From Propionispora vibrioides (lineage in GTDB: Bacteria; Bacillota; Negativicutes; Propionisporales; Propionisporaceae), in assembly GCF_900110485.1 (NCBI RefSeq), contig NZ_FODY01000014.1:49339-113338 (forward strand): DNA of 64,000 bases. Reading direction: 5' to 3'. The position numbers and the translations under genes were made by a program. The first letter of the stretch is position 1. Every line of letters begins with the position of its first letter. Shown piece after piece: positions 42,129-51,529 of this stretch. The notes below the pieces were generated by a model. That model was not told where the DNA came from and searched no databases. It was given only the letters and a program-made list of their open reading frames with translations.

Positions 42129-43157
42129 ATGGATTTTGAAAAAGTGGTTGATGAACTGATTGACGGTGCGGCCAAGCCGCTCCATAGCCTGGGCCTTTTG
42201 GAAAAACATCTGAAAAAGGTGCTTTTGGCCTGGGGCAGACTTGATAAGAAAATTCGCCCCTATCACATCATTTATGCGGCCGATAATGGTGTCGTCGAAG
42301 AGGCTGTCGCGCCGGACCCGGTTGAATTTACCTATTTGCAGGCGCGCAATATGGCGGCCGGTCTGGCAACAGTCAGTTGCTTTTGTCAAATCAATCAGAT
42401 TCCCTATGAAGTGATCGACATAGGCATTCGCGATAAGCGCGAAGCAGGCATCAACAAAAAAGTTGCCTTCGGGACAAAAAACTTTATGAAAGAAGAAGCG
42501 ATGAGCCGCGAGGAGTTTCAACAAGCCTGGCAGGTTGGCGTGGAACGGGTGCAACAAGCCGTAAGGGAAAAACAAGCAAATCTTTTGTCCTTTGGCGAAA
42601 TGGGCATTGGCAATACAACGACTTCGTCGGCGGTGCTCCATGCACTGACCGGGATGCCGCCTGAATTTGTCGTCGGCCACGGCGCCGGACTCAAATCGCC
42701 CGAAGCACTGCGGCGCAAGCGGCTTATTGTAGAGAAGGGCGTCGAAAAGCACATGGTCAAGCTTCACGACGTAGAAGATATTTTGCGCTGTGTGGGCGGT
42801 TTTGATATTGTGGCCATGTGTGCCAGTATGGTCGAATGCGGCAAACTAAAGATTCCTTTTGTGCTGGACGGATTTATTACGGCTGTGGCTTACGCCTGTG
42901 CCGTCCGCATCGACAGCAAACTGGACCGTTACGCGCTGCCGTCCCATATGTCCAAGGAACCCGGTATGGCCTACTGTCTCCTGTTGGGCAACATTATGGC
43001 TGAAGATGTGATCATTCACGCCGGCATGGGCCTCGGGGAAGGTACCGGCGCAGTGCTGATGGTGTCTATGCTGAAAACCATGCTTTATGCCATGCAGCAT
43101 GTGGCGAGGATTTCCGATTTTTTGGCCGAGGCGGGCAAGAAGGAACTGGCCATGTAG
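42129..43157 (+). CDS. cobT: Nicotinate-nucleotide:dimethylbenzimidazole phosphoribosyltransferase
   Basis: A 342-residue enzyme making the alpha-riboside phosphate of the lower cobalamin ligand from NaMN and a base. Motifs: FGEMGIGNTTTSSAVLHAL near 157 and the catalytic glutamate in HAGMGLGEGTGAVL near 300. In Negativicutes the base may be a phenol or benzimidazole, so the exact lower ligand cannot be stated. Read behind the cobalamin riboswitch. SD GGAGGGAAAGACG. Confidence 0.93.
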   Translation: MDFEKVVDELIDGAAKPLHSLGLLEKHLKKVLLAWGRLDKKIRPYHIIYAADNGVVEEAVAPDPVEFTYLQARNMAAGLATVSCFCQINQIPYEVIDIGIRDKREAGINKKVAFGTKNFMKEEAMSREEFQQAWQVGVERVQQAVREKQANLLSFGEMGIGNTTTSSAVLHALTGMPPEFVVGHGAGLKSPEALRRKRLIVEKGVEKHMVKLHDVEDILRCVGGFDIVAMCASMVECGKLKIPFVLDGFITAVAYACAVRIDSKLDRYALPSHMSKEPGMAYCLLLGNIMAEDVIIHAGMGLGEGTGAVLMVSMLKTMLYAMQHVARISDFLAEAGKKELAM

Positions 43158-43226
43158 GAAACCGGTCATAGCGAGTGGTCTGTCCCTCCTTGCGGTAAAA
43201 TCCTTTTGCGTTTTTAAATTAGGAAG

Positions 43227-43272
43227 AGAAAGTACCCTTCTTAGTAAAGAAGGGCGCTTTCTCTTTTTTTGT
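43227..43272 (+). terminator. Terminator after cobT
   Basis: GAGAAAGTACCCTTCTT pairs with AAGAAGGGCGCTTTCTC around AGTA, followed by T7. Confidence 0.85.
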
Positions 43273-43457
43273 AAAAGAAATAGGGTAATACAACAAAATA
43301 ATCCTATTGCTTTTTCCCTGGGGAGGAAGGGGGAAAAAAGCTTTTTTGAAAGCAGCAATTATGTACGGTCGCTTGGCAAAATTTAAGCAAGGTAGAAAGA
43401 CAGAAAAATCAAATATGTGTAAAGACAACGATGATTTAGCACAACGTGGAGGATGCT
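43273..43457 (+). promoter_or_regulatory. Leader of the main pdu operon
   Basis: Between the cobT terminator and the first BMC gene. It must contain the operon promoter, but no convincing -35/-10 pair or repeat (possible response-regulator site) can be pointed to by eye. The SD GTGGAGG precedes ATG 43458. Confidence 0.4.
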
Positions 43458-43799
43458 ATGGCCTTAGACAAACCGCGCATGGTTCAAGAGTATGTGCCGG
43501 GCAAGCAGGTGACTCTTGCTCATTTGATTGCCAATCCCAAAAAGGATTTATGCGAAAAACTCGGTCTCACTGCTGTTTCGGCGATCGGAATTTTAACGAT
43601 CACTCCCTGTGAAGCAGCCATTATCGCCGCCGATGCGGCAACGAAGACCGCCGCTGTGACCATCGGTTTTATGGACCGTTTTACGGGTTCTGTGGTTATT
43701 ACCGGCAATATTTCGGCGGTGGAGGCGGCGCTTAACCAGGTCGTTCATCTGCTTGGTGACGGACTGGGCTTTTCCGGGCCGAAGGTTACGCGCTCCTAG
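43458..43799 (+). CDS. pduU: BMC shell protein, PduU/EutS type
   Basis: A 113-residue circularly permuted BMC-domain protein that forms hexamers in the microcompartment shell. [24 protein letters not shown] is the typical EutS/PduU core and the N-terminal [17 protein letters not shown] is the extra beta-barrel segment of the family. ATG 43458 follows GTGGAGGATGCT. First gene of the operon, 3 bases before pduV. Confidence 0.93.
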   Translation: MALDKPRMVQEYVPGKQVTLAHLIANPKKDLCEKLGLTAVSAIGILTITPCEAAIIAADAATKTAAVTIGFMDRFTGSVVITGNISAVEAALNQVVHLLGDGLGFSGPKVTRS

Positions 43800-43802
43800 C
43801 CG

Positions 43803-44246
43803 ATGCGGCAGGTTATGTTTGTCGGCGCTGTCGGTGCAGGGAAGACATCGCTGATTCATGCATTGGAAAAAAAAGAGCAACAGGTGGCAAAGACGCAGGC
43901 CATCATGTTTCATGACGGTACGATTGATACACCGGGCGAATATGCCCAGATGCCGCGGCTTTACTCGGCGCTCATGGTAACCGCGTCCCAGGCGTCGCTC
44001 ATTGCGGTTGTGCAGGATGGCATTCGTACCGGTCCGGTACTGCCGCCCGGTTTTGCGACCATGTTTGCCAGGCAATCCATCGGGATCATTACGAAAATCG
44101 ATTCGCCTGAGGCCAGACCGGAACAAGCTCGTGTTCGTCTTTTGGAAAGCGGGGTCAGCGGTCCTATTTTTGCTGTGTCTGCTTTTACAGGAGAAGGAAT
44201 AGAAACATTGCTGAAATTCCTCGAAAGGAGGTGCGACAATGAGTGA
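43803..44246 (+). CDS. pduV: PduV/EutP-type small GTPase
   Basis: A 147-residue P-loop NTPase: Walker [11 protein letters not shown] at residues 8-17, DTPGEY in the G3 position and TKIDS in the G4 position. PduV proteins associate with the microcompartment surface and are linked to its placement or movement in the cell; the homologue EutP can also act as an acetate kinase-like enzyme. Overlaps the pduA start by 8 bases. Confidence 0.88.
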   Translation: MRQVMFVGAVGAGKTSLIHALEKKEQQVAKTQAIMFHDGTIDTPGEYAQMPRLYSALMVTASQASLIAVVQDGIRTGPVLPPGFATMFARQSIGIITKIDSPEARPEQARVRLLESGVSGPIFAVSAFTGEGIETLLKFLERRCDNE

Positions 44247-44511
44247 AGCTTTAGGAATGGTGGAAACGAAAGGCCTGGTTGGCGCGATTGAAGCGGCTGA
44301 TGCCATGGTCAAATCGGCCAACGTCATCCTCGTCGGCTACGAAAGGATCGGTTCCGGTCTTGTAACCGTTATGGTGCGGGGTGATGTGGGAGCCGTCAAA
44401 TCGGCTGCCGATGCAGGCGCAGCGGCAGCCCGTAAGGTAGGGGAGGTCGTTTCCGTTCATGTAATTCCTCGTCCTCATACTGATGTGGAAAAAATTTTAC
44501 CGAAGGTGTAA
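44239..44511 (+). CDS. pduA: BMC hexameric shell protein PduA
   Basis: A 90-residue single BMC-domain protein. [18 protein letters not shown] and the pore-lining [20 protein letters not shown] are nearly identical to enteric PduA/PduJ; the GSG loop forms the pore for propanediol. Ends [17 protein letters not shown] close paralogue (pduJ) is at 51212. Confidence 0.95.
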   Translation: MSEALGMVETKGLVGAIEAADAMVKSANVILVGYERIGSGLVTVMVRGDVGAVKSAADAGAAAARKVGEVVSVHVIPRPHTDVEKILPKV

Positions 44512-44543
44512 GCCAGGGAAATATTATGGAGGTGACCAGATAA

Positions 44544-45332
44544 ATGCAAGAACAATTGATTGACAAGGTAATGGATGAAATTAAGAAAAGGATGGAAGAG
44601 CAGGCGCCGGCCAGTAAAGCTCAAGCCGCGGCTTGTCCGGCAAATCCGGGCATGACCGAATTTGTCGGAACGGCCATCGGCGATACGATTGGCCTTGTGA
44701 TTGCCAATGTAGACCCTTCGCTGCATGAAATGATGAAGATTGACCCCAAGTACCGCTCTATCGGTATTTTAGGCGCCCGTACCGGTGCCGGCCCTCACAT
44801 TATGGCTGCCGATGAAGCGGTCAAAGCGACCAATACGGAAATCGTAGCCATCGAGTTGGCCCGTGATACGAAAGGCGGCGCCGGCCATGGCAGCTTGATT
44901 ATTTTTGGGGCCGAAGAGGTTTCCGACGCAAGACGGGCTGTGGAAGTGGCCTTGAAGGAACTGAACCGCACGTTCGGTGATGTATACGGCAATGACGCCG
45001 GCCATATTGAACTGCAATATACGGCCCGGGCCAGCTATGCAATCAATAAAGCTTTTAACGCGCCGCTCGGCAAAGCCTTCGGTCTGATTGTCGGCGCGCC
45101 TGCCGCTATCGGTGTGCTCATGTCCGATGTGGCGGTAAAAACGGCCAATGTTGAATTGATCGGTTATTCCAGTCCCGCTCAGGGCACCAGCTTTTCCAAC
45201 GAAGTGATTATCATGATCAGCGGTGATTCCGGTGCTGTCCGGCAGTCTGTTCTGGCCGCAAAAGAGGCGGGCAGAAAGCTGCTCGAAGCGATGGGCGGAC
45301 CGGCTCCGTCTTCGACAACGCCTTATATCTAA
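44544..45332 (+). CDS. pduB: BMC tandem-domain shell protein PduB
   Basis: A 262-residue trimeric shell protein with two fused permuted BMC domains (GTAIGDTIGLVIANVDP onwards and FGLIVGAPAAIGVLMSDVAV). The N-terminal EQLIDKVMDEIKKRMEEQ is an amphipathic helix, which in enteric PduB links the shell to the enzyme core. A Met near residue 37 matches the start of the shorter PduB' product, but no SD is seen before it. Confidence 0.93.
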   Translation: MQEQLIDKVMDEIKKRMEEQAPASKAQAAACPANPGMTEFVGTAIGDTIGLVIANVDPSLHEMMKIDPKYRSIGILGARTGAGPHIMAADEAVKATNTEIVAIELARDTKGGAGHGSLIIFGAEEVSDARRAVEVALKELNRTFGDVYGNDAGHIELQYTARASYAINKAFNAPLGKAFGLIVGAPAAIGVLMSDVAVKTANVELIGYSSPAQGTSFSNEVIIMISGDSGAVRQSVLAAKEAGRKLLEAMGGPAPSSTTPYI

Positions 45333-45353
45333 CTGACGAGGAGGGGATTTAGC

Positions 45354-47024
45354 ATGAAGAGATCAAAACGCGTGCAAGCGTTGGAAGCCCGTCCCGTCAA
45401 TCAGGATGGGTTCGTAGTAGATTGGCCGGAGGTCGGGTTGATTGCCATGGGCAGTCCGAATGATCCGACGCCGAGCATTAAGGTGCAAAACGGTAAAATC
45501 GTAGAAATGGATGGTATTCTCCGCGACAAGTTCGATTTTATTGATCAGTTTATCGCCGACTATGCGATCGACGCTTCGATCGCCGAACAGGCGATGGCCA
45601 TGGACAGCACGGAAATCGCCAAAATGCTTGTTGATATTCACGTGCCCCGCCAGGAAATCGTCAAAATCGTTCGCGGTCTTACGGCGGCCAAACTGGTCGA
45701 CGTATTTAATCAGATGAACGTAGTGGAAATGATGATGGCTTTGCAAAAGATGCGCGCCCGCAAAACGCCTTCAAACCAATGCCATATTACGAACGTGAAA
45801 GACAATCCCGTACTGATTGCGGCCGATGGCGCCGAAGCGTCCCTGCGCGGTTTCGACGAAATGGAAACGACCGTTGCCGTTGTCCGTTATGCCCCCTTTA
45901 ATGCGCTGGCCCTGCTGTTGGGCAGTCAGGTTGGCCGCGGCGGCACACTCATTCAATGCGCCCTGGAAGAAGCGACGGAGCTTGAACTGGGCATGCGCGG
46001 TATCACGGCGTATGCGGAAACGATTTCCGTATACGGTACGGAAAATGTATTTGTCGACGGTGATGATACTCCCTGGTCGAAGGCATTCCTCGCATCGGCC
46101 TATGCCTCACGGGGTCTGAAAATGCGCTTTACATCCGGGACCGGTTCAGAAGTACAGATGGGTTATGCCGAGGGCAAATCGATGCTGTATCTGGAAATCC
46201 GCTGCATCATGGTCACCAGAGGTGCCGGTGTGCAGGGACTGCAAAACGGTTCCGTAAGCTGCATCGGTGTACCGGCAGCCGTTCCCTCCGGTATCCGCGC
46301 TGTTCTGGCGGAAAATCTCTGCGCCGCCATGATCGACCTGGAAGTTGCCTCCAGCAATGACCAGACCTTCACTCATTCCGACATTCGCCGTACGGCCCGC
46401 ACACTTATGCAGTTCCTGCCGGGTACGGACTTCATCTGCTCCGGCTACAGCGGAACGCCGAACTATGACAACATGTTTGCCGGTTCCAACTGGGATGTAG
46501 AGGATTATGACGATTGGAATATTCTGCAGCGTGACCTCAAGGTCGACGGTGGTCTCCGCCCTGTTTCGGAAGAAGAGATCATCCGTGTTCGCAATAAAGC
46601 AGCGAAGGCCATTCAGGCTGTTTTCAGAGAACTGGGCTTCCCGGCCATTACGGACGAAGAAGTGGAAGCCGCCACTTATGCCCATGGCAGCAACGATATG
46701 CCGCCGCGCAACATTGTTGAAGACCTGAAAGCTGCCCAGGAGCTGATGAGCCGCGGGATTACGGGGCTTGATGTGATTAAAGCCTTATCGAAAGCCGGCT
46801 TTAATGATGTGGCTTCGAATGTACTCAATTTGCTTAAACAGCGCATTTCCGGCGACTATCTCCATACAGCCGCCATTTTGGATAAAGACTTTAATGTCAT
46901 CAGCGCCGTTAATCAGCAAAATGACTACCAGGGCCCCGGAACCGGTTATCGTCTCAGCGATGCGCGCTGGGAGGAAATTAAAAATATCAGTCAGGCGATC
47001 AATCCGTCTGATTTCGATGTTTGA
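45354..47024 (+). CDS. pduC: Propanediol dehydratase large subunit
   Basis: A 556-residue TIM-barrel catalytic subunit of the adenosylcobalamin-dependent diol dehydratase, turning 1,2-propanediol into propionaldehyde. NQCHITN at 141-147 aligns with active-site residues Gln141/His143 of the Klebsiella enzyme (offset by one), and the GLQNGSVSCIGVP and NDQTFTHSDIRRTARTLMQFLPGTD stretches are conserved. The SVSCIGVP segment is more like diol than glycerol dehydratase, but glycerol cannot be excluded as a substrate. Family length is about 554. Confidence 0.95.
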   Translation: MKRSKRVQALEARPVNQDGFVVDWPEVGLIAMGSPNDPTPSIKVQNGKIVEMDGILRDKFDFIDQFIADYAIDASIAEQAMAMDSTEIAKMLVDIHVPRQEIVKIVRGLTAAKLVDVFNQMNVVEMMMALQKMRARKTPSNQCHITNVKDNPVLIAADGAEASLRGFDEMETTVAVVRYAPFNALALLLGSQVGRGGTLIQCALEEATELELGMRGITAYAETISVYGTENVFVDGDDTPWSKAFLASAYASRGLKMRFTSGTGSEVQMGYAEGKSMLYLEIRCIMVTRGAGVQGLQNGSVSCIGVPAAVPSGIRAVLAENLCAAMIDLEVASSNDQTFTHSDIRRTARTLMQFLPGTDFICSGYSGTPNYDNMFAGSNWDVEDYDDWNILQRDLKVDGGLRPVSEEEIIRVRNKAAKAIQAVFRELGFPAITDEEVEAATYAHGSNDMPPRNIVEDLKAAQELMSRGITGLDVIKALSKAGFNDVASNVLNLLKQRISGDYLHTAAILDKDFNVISAVNQQNDYQGPGTGYRLSDARWEEIKNISQAINPSDFDV

Positions 47025-47047
47025 GTCGGGAAAGAGGTGCGTAAAAA

Positions 47048-47695
47048 ATGCAAATTAGCGAACAAATGATTCGTGAAATTGTCCTGCAAGTTATGCAGGG
47101 AATGGAACCGCCGACTGCGGCAGCACCAAGTAAACCGGTGGTGCAGGGCCGTCCGATGACACTGGTGGAAAAAGGCGACGCCCGCCCGGGAACGCGTACC
47201 GATGAAGTGGTCATCGCCCTGGCGCCGGCTTTTGGTAAATACCAGAATAAAACAATTGTCAATATTCCTCACAGCGATGTTCTGCGGGAAATTATCGCCG
47301 GTATTGAGGAAGAAGGCATTCAGGCCCGTGTTGTACGGGTGCTCAGAACATCCGACGTGGATTTTGCCGCCCATGACGCAACAAAATTAAGCGGCTCCGG
47401 AATTGCCATCGGCATCCAGTCGCGCGGCACGACGGTTATTCACCAGAAAGATTTGCCGCCCTTGAGCAATCTGGAGTTATTTTCACAGTCGCCGCTCATT
47501 GATCTGCCTACGTATCGCGCTATCGGCAAAAATGCGGCCAAATACGCCAAAGGCGAATCGCCTACGCCGGTTCCGACGAAAAATGATCAGATGGCCCGGC
47601 CAAAATACCAGGCCAAAGCAGCCGTGCTTCATATCAAAGAAACGGAACACGTTATTCCCGGCAAGAAACCGGTAGAAGTAGAAGTGAAATTTTAA
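47048..47695 (+). CDS. pduD: Propanediol dehydratase medium subunit
   Basis: A 215-residue beta subunit of diol dehydratase. Begins with [17 protein letters not shown], an amphipathic helix of the type that targets PduD to the microcompartment, then a proline/alanine linker and the catalytic-subunit domain starting near residue 45 ([15 protein letters not shown]). It contributes the cobalamin-binding contact ([22 protein letters not shown]). Confidence 0.95.
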   Translation: MQISEQMIREIVLQVMQGMEPPTAAAPSKPVVQGRPMTLVEKGDARPGTRTDEVVIALAPAFGKYQNKTIVNIPHSDVLREIIAGIEEEGIQARVVRVLRTSDVDFAAHDATKLSGSGIAIGIQSRGTTVIHQKDLPPLSNLELFSQSPLIDLPTYRAIGKNAAKYAKGESPTPVPTKNDQMARPKYQAKAAVLHIKETEHVIPGKKPVEVEVKF

Positions 47696-47714
47696 GTCAA
47701 CGGAGGTGAACACC

Positions 47715-48230
47715 ATGTCTCAGGAAAAATTAGTGGAAGAAATCGTTCGGCAAGTATTGCAGTCCATGTACCAGGGGGGCGCTGCGGCCGCGCCGCAGGC
47801 AGCTCCGGCTAAGACGGGCCTGTGCCCCGCCAGCGATTATCCCTTGTCGGCCAAACGGGCTGACTCGCTAAAAACTCCTACAGGAAAAAAACTGGCCGAT
47901 ATTACGCTGGACAGCGTACTGGCCGGACAGGTTGCGCCGGAGGATGTGCGTATCGCGCCGGAAACGCTGCGCATGCAGGCTGAAATCGCCGACGGCGTCG
48001 GCCGGACGCAGTTCGGCAACAATCTGCGCCGGGCAGCGGAACTGACCGCTGTTCCTGATAAACGCATATTGGAAATCTACAATGCACTGCGCCCCTATCG
48101 CTCCACGAAAGAAGAACTGTCTGGCATTGCCGATGAACTGGAAACCAAATATAAAGCCGTAATGAGCGCAGCTTTGGTCCGCGAGGCGGCTGACGTATAC
48201 GAGCGGCGCAACCGGTTAAGAGCAGACTAG
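47715..48230 (+). CDS. pduE: Propanediol dehydratase small subunit
   Basis: A 171-residue gamma subunit. N-terminal helix SQEKLVEEIVRQVLQSM followed by a Gly/Ala/Pro linker, then the conserved domain from SDYPLSAKRADSL with LDSVLAGQV and ETLRMQAEIADGVGR. The helix is a second dehydratase-linked targeting sequence. ATG 47715 has GGAGGTGAACACC upstream. Completes the C2D2E2 enzyme. Confidence 0.95.
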   Translation: MSQEKLVEEIVRQVLQSMYQGGAAAAPQAAPAKTGLCPASDYPLSAKRADSLKTPTGKKLADITLDSVLAGQVAPEDVRIAPETLRMQAEIADGVGRTQFGNNLRRAAELTAVPDKRILEIYNALRPYRSTKEELSGIADELETKYKAVMSAALVREAADVYERRNRLRAD

Positions 48231-48247
48231 AGTAGGATGGGGTTGCC

Positions 48248-50071
48248 ATGACAATCATTGCAGGCGTAGATGTTGGAAACTCAACAACCGAAGTTTGCCT
48301 GGTTCAGGTTGACAGCAGTACCAGGCGTACCTATTTATCAAGCAGTATTGTGAAAACCACCGGTATAAAAGGAACGGTCGCCAATGTGCCGGGCATTATC
48401 GTCGCCTTGCAGGAGGCTGTTAAAGCATCGGGCGTTTCCCTGAGCGATATCAAAGAAATCCGCCTGAATGAAGCAACACCGGTTATTGGTGATCTGGCTA
48501 TGGAGACGATTACGGAAACGATTATTACGGAATCGACAATGATCGGCCATAACCCTTCCACGCCGGGCGGCATCGGTCTTGGCGTCGGTGTTACCATTCC
48601 CTACGGGGAGCTGACGGCTGCCGGAGCAGGAGCAAAAATTATTTGCGTTGTACCTGGCGGCATTGACTTTGAAGAAGCGGCAAAAACGCTTAACCAGGCG
48701 ATTGACCGCGGCGTTGATTTGCAGGGAGCGATCGTACGCCAGGACGATGCCGTGCTGATTACCAACAGGCTGCGTAAAGCCATTCCGATCATCGATGAAG
48801 TCACGCTGATCGACAAGGTCCCGCTGCACATGCTGGCGGCCGTAGAAGTGGCTTTGCCCGGTCAGACCATTCAGACGCTGTCTAATCCCTACGGGATTGC
48901 CACGGTTTTTGAGCTGTCGCCTGATGAGACGAAGCTCATCGTTCCCATTGCCCGTGCGCTGATCGGTAACCGGTCCGCCGTTGTGGTACGGACCCCGGCC
49001 GGTGATGTGAAGGCAAGAACGATTCCGGCCGGGTTTATCACACTGGTCGGTGAAAAGGGCCGCGAAGATATTGATGTGGAAGCAGGCGCCCGCAAAATTA
49101 TGGAAACGGTGGAACGGGTGCAGCCGGTGATTGATATCCAGGGCGAGAAGGGAACAAACGTAAACGGTATGCTCGAACGGGTCAGACAGGTTATGAGCGA
49201 TTTGACGTCGCAGCCTGTGGGCGACATGAAAATCCAGGACCTGCTTGCCGTGGATACCTTCGTACCGCAAAAAGTACAAGGTGGCCTGGCCGGTGAATTT
49301 GCCCTGGAAAACGCTGTGGCCTTAGCCGCCATGGTAAAAACATCGCGACTGCCGATGCAGCAGATTGCCGATCAATTGCAGGAACGGCTGCAGGTTTCCG
49401 TGGTTATCGCCGGCGTGGAAGCCAATATGGCCATCCGGGGCGCGCTGACGACACCCGGTACGGACAAACCGCTGGCCATTCTCGACATGGGTGGCGGTTC
49501 GACCGATGCAGCCATTATTACCAGGCAGGAAAAAATCGAATCCATTCATTTGGCCGGTGCCGGCGATATGGTAACGATGCTCATCAATTCGGAACTGGGG
49601 CTTAATGACTTTGATCTGGCGGAGGATATCAAGAAGTATCCCCTGGCGAAGGTGGAAAGCCTTTACCATATCCGCCTGGAAGACGGCACGGTCCGCTTTT
49701 TTGAAGAAAATCTGCCGCCCCAGGTATTTTCCCGTGTCGTTATTTTAAAAGAAAACGACATGGTGCCCATTCCGTCCGATCATCCCCTGGATAAAATCCG
49801 TCATGTGCGGCGTGAAGCAAAAAAACGCGTTTTTGTGACCAATTCGCTGCGTTCATTGGCCCGGGTAGCGCCGACGGGCAATATTCGCCATATTGAATTT
49901 GTCGTTCTCGTCGGCGGATCAGCCCTTGATTTTGAAGTAGCCGATATGGTCACCGACGCGCTCGGCGAATACGGCATTGTCTGCGGCCGCGGTAACATCC
50001 GCGGTACGGAAGGCCCGCGTAATGCCGTCGCGACCGGTCTGGTCCTTTCCTACTTTGCGGGAGAGGAGTGA
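48248..50071 (+). CDS. pduG: Diol dehydratase reactivase large subunit
   Basis: A 607-residue ATP-dependent reactivating factor that removes damaged cobalamin from the dehydratase. It opens with the actin-like IAGVDVGNSTTEVCLVQ, and has LDMGGGSTDAAII near 410 for the second phosphate site and VLVGGSALDFEV near 555. Length agrees with DdrA/PduG. Overlaps the next gene by a few bases around the pduH start. Confidence 0.95.
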   Translation: MTIIAGVDVGNSTTEVCLVQVDSSTRRTYLSSSIVKTTGIKGTVANVPGIIVALQEAVKASGVSLSDIKEIRLNEATPVIGDLAMETITETIITESTMIGHNPSTPGGIGLGVGVTIPYGELTAAGAGAKIICVVPGGIDFEEAAKTLNQAIDRGVDLQGAIVRQDDAVLITNRLRKAIPIIDEVTLIDKVPLHMLAAVEVALPGQTIQTLSNPYGIATVFELSPDETKLIVPIARALIGNRSAVVVRTPAGDVKARTIPAGFITLVGEKGREDIDVEAGARKIMETVERVQPVIDIQGEKGTNVNGMLERVRQVMSDLTSQPVGDMKIQDLLAVDTFVPQKVQGGLAGEFALENAVALAAMVKTSRLPMQQIADQLQERLQVSVVIAGVEANMAIRGALTTPGTDKPLAILDMGGGSTDAAIITRQEKIESIHLAGAGDMVTMLINSELGLNDFDLAEDIKKYPLAKVESLYHIRLEDGTVRFFEENLPPQVFSRVVILKENDMVPIPSDHPLDKIRHVRREAKKRVFVTNSLRSLARVAPTGNIRHIEFVVLVGGSALDFEVADMVTDALGEYGIVCGRGNIRGTEGPRNAVATGLVLSYFAGEE

Positions 50072-50076
50072 GGAAT

Positions 50077-50604
50077 ATGCCGGCTAATCAAGGTGCCAAC
50101 AGGCCCTGCATTTTTATTCGAATCGTTCCGCACAAAGACAGGGAGAGAAAACTGCGCGAACTGACGGCAGGCATGGAAGAGGAAGGCATTCCCTGTCAGA
50201 TCGCGGATGCGACAGAGCAAGAAGAAGGTGCCGGTGTTCTGGCCCACGAGGCGGCCGTGCAGTCACAGCTTGCTGTCGGTGTCGGTGTGACAGATGGGGA
50301 GATAGCGGTCCACTATGCTAAGCTGCCAGTGGGAAAACCGCTCTTTCTATCAGCGGAACAGCAGCCTGCTGTCTGGCGGTCTCTGGGCTACAATGCGGCC
50401 AGACTGGTAAAGGGAATCCCCTTTAAAGGGATTGAGCCGGAACCGGAGACAAAGGCGGCAAGCTGCAGGGAGCAGCAAAGTATGGCTGTAGAACAAGATA
50501 CTGCTGCAATGGAGAGCCTTGTAGCCGCCATCGTGCAGCGAATTTTACAAGAATCGGCTAACGGCCATGGGGGAGGTGTAGGAACATGGTCAGACAAGCG
50601 CTAG
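50077..50604 (+). CDS. pduH: Diol dehydratase reactivase small subunit with C-terminal helix
   Basis: About 175 residues. The first 120 are the usual DdrB/PduH domain (PCIFIRIVPHKDRERKLREL, LLAVGVGVTDGEI...). Beyond it, a disordered charged stretch is followed by MESLVAAIVQRILQESA, an amphipathic helix like the N-terminal targeting helices of the other Pdu enzymes. Enteric PduH lacks this (about 116-125 residues). ATG 50077 is chosen after GGAGAGGAGTGAGGAAT. It overlaps pduK by 19 bases. Confidence 0.9.
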   Translation: MPANQGANRPCIFIRIVPHKDRERKLRELTAGMEEEGIPCQIADATEQEEGAGVLAHEAAVQSQLAVGVGVTDGEIAVHYAKLPVGKPLFLSAEQQPAVWRSLGYNAARLVKGIPFKGIEPEPETKAASCREQQSMAVEQDTAAMESLVAAIVQRILQESANGHGGGVGTWSDKR

Positions 50605-51212
50605 GCTTAATCGAAACAGTCGGCTTGGCAGCCGCTGTTGCGGCAGCCGATGCGGCTGTGAAGGCGGCGAATGTAAAACTTCTCGGCTATGAACTGGCCA
50701 AAGGCGGCGGCTTGACAACCGTCAAATTGTTTGGCGACGTAGGGGCCGTTACGGCCGCCGTTGCGGCAGGGAAAATGGCTGCTGCCCAAATGACTTCCGT
50801 TTGGGGTGCTCATGTAATTCCCCGGCCTCATGGTGAAGTCGATAAGTTGTTGTTTACCAAAGATACGGTCGGTTACCGGCAGCCTGTTCCGGTGGAGCAG
50901 CCGCCGGAGGAGACGCCTGCGGTTGCAGCAAAAACGCCGGTTTACCAGGCGACGGTGCCTGTTGACAATGATCCGGCAGCAGTCGAACAGAGCCAAGCCA
51001 TGGCCGGGGCGGCCATACCGGAAGCCGTGCAGGCAGCGGCTGAAACGTCAAAGGTTCCGGCAGAGCCGGCAACAAAGGCAGGCTTGGCCCTGCAGAAGCA
51101 ACCGGAAGAGCTTTGCAATCTTTGCGGCGATCCACTTTGTGACAGACACAAGGGAGAACCGCGGGCAAATTGCATCCACTATAACGAACTCAAACATAAG
51201 GAGGAATCATAA
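50586..51212 (+). CDS. pduK: BMC shell protein with C-terminal Fe-S motif, PduK type
   Basis: A 208-residue protein: a BMC domain in residues 1-85 ([45 protein letters not shown]), a long Pro/Ala/Glu-rich linker, and a C-terminal [14 protein letters not shown]...ANC, C-x2-C-x4-C-x11-C, that resembles the cysteine motif of enteric PduK and could bind an iron-sulfur cluster. The pore region differs from PduA (GGG instead of GSG). Stop overlaps the next ATG. Confidence 0.85.
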   Translation: MVRQALGLIETVGLAAAVAAADAAVKAANVKLLGYELAKGGGLTTVKLFGDVGAVTAAVAAGKMAAAQMTSVWGAHVIPRPHGEVDKLLFTKDTVGYRQPVPVEQPPEETPAVAAKTPVYQATVPVDNDPAAVEQSQAMAGAAIPEAVQAAAETSKVPAEPATKAGLALQKQPEELCNLCGDPLCDRHKGEPRANCIHYNELKHKEES

Positions 51213-51499
51213 TGCGGGGAGAAGCATTAGGAATGGTTGAAACAAAAGGTCTTGTCAGCGCGATTGAAGCGGCTGACGCCATGGTTAAAGCAGCCAATGT
51301 CATACTCATTGGTTATGAAAAAATCGGGTCAGGCCTTGTTACGGTGATGGTCCGCGGGGACGTAGGCGCTGTAAAGGCAGCGACCGACAGCGGCGCCGCT
51401 GCAGCGGGAAAAGTGGGAGAACTCGTTTCCGTTCACGTGATTCCCCGTCCCCATACGGATGTGGAAAAAATTCTGCCTAAAATTGGCGGCGGCGAGTAA
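51212..51499 (+). CDS. pduJ: BMC hexameric shell protein PduJ
   Basis: A 95-residue paralogue of the PduA at 44239; the two share almost all of [12 protein letters not shown] and [20 protein letters not shown] and the end [15 protein letters not shown]. It begins MRGEALGM and ends with IGGGE. Position between PduK and PduL matches PduJ. Pore residues GSG are conserved. Confidence 0.93.
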   Translation: MRGEALGMVETKGLVSAIEAADAMVKAANVILIGYEKIGSGLVTVMVRGDVGAVKAATDSGAAAAGKVGELVSVHVIPRPHTDVEKILPKIGGGE

Positions 51500-51529
51500 G
51501 ACAGCCCAGACAACGGGAGAACGGCGGGA

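Noticed and set aside
45354..48230. PduCDE considered as glycerol dehydratase (DhaB)
   Set aside because: The SVSCIGVP segment and the pdu shell context favour 1,2-propanediol; glycerol remains possible as a side substrate.
48338..49279. A 313-codon open frame on the minus strand inside pduG
   Set aside because: Antisense shadow; pduG is complete and shows all motifs. Similar long antisense frames occur across the GC-rich pdu genes.
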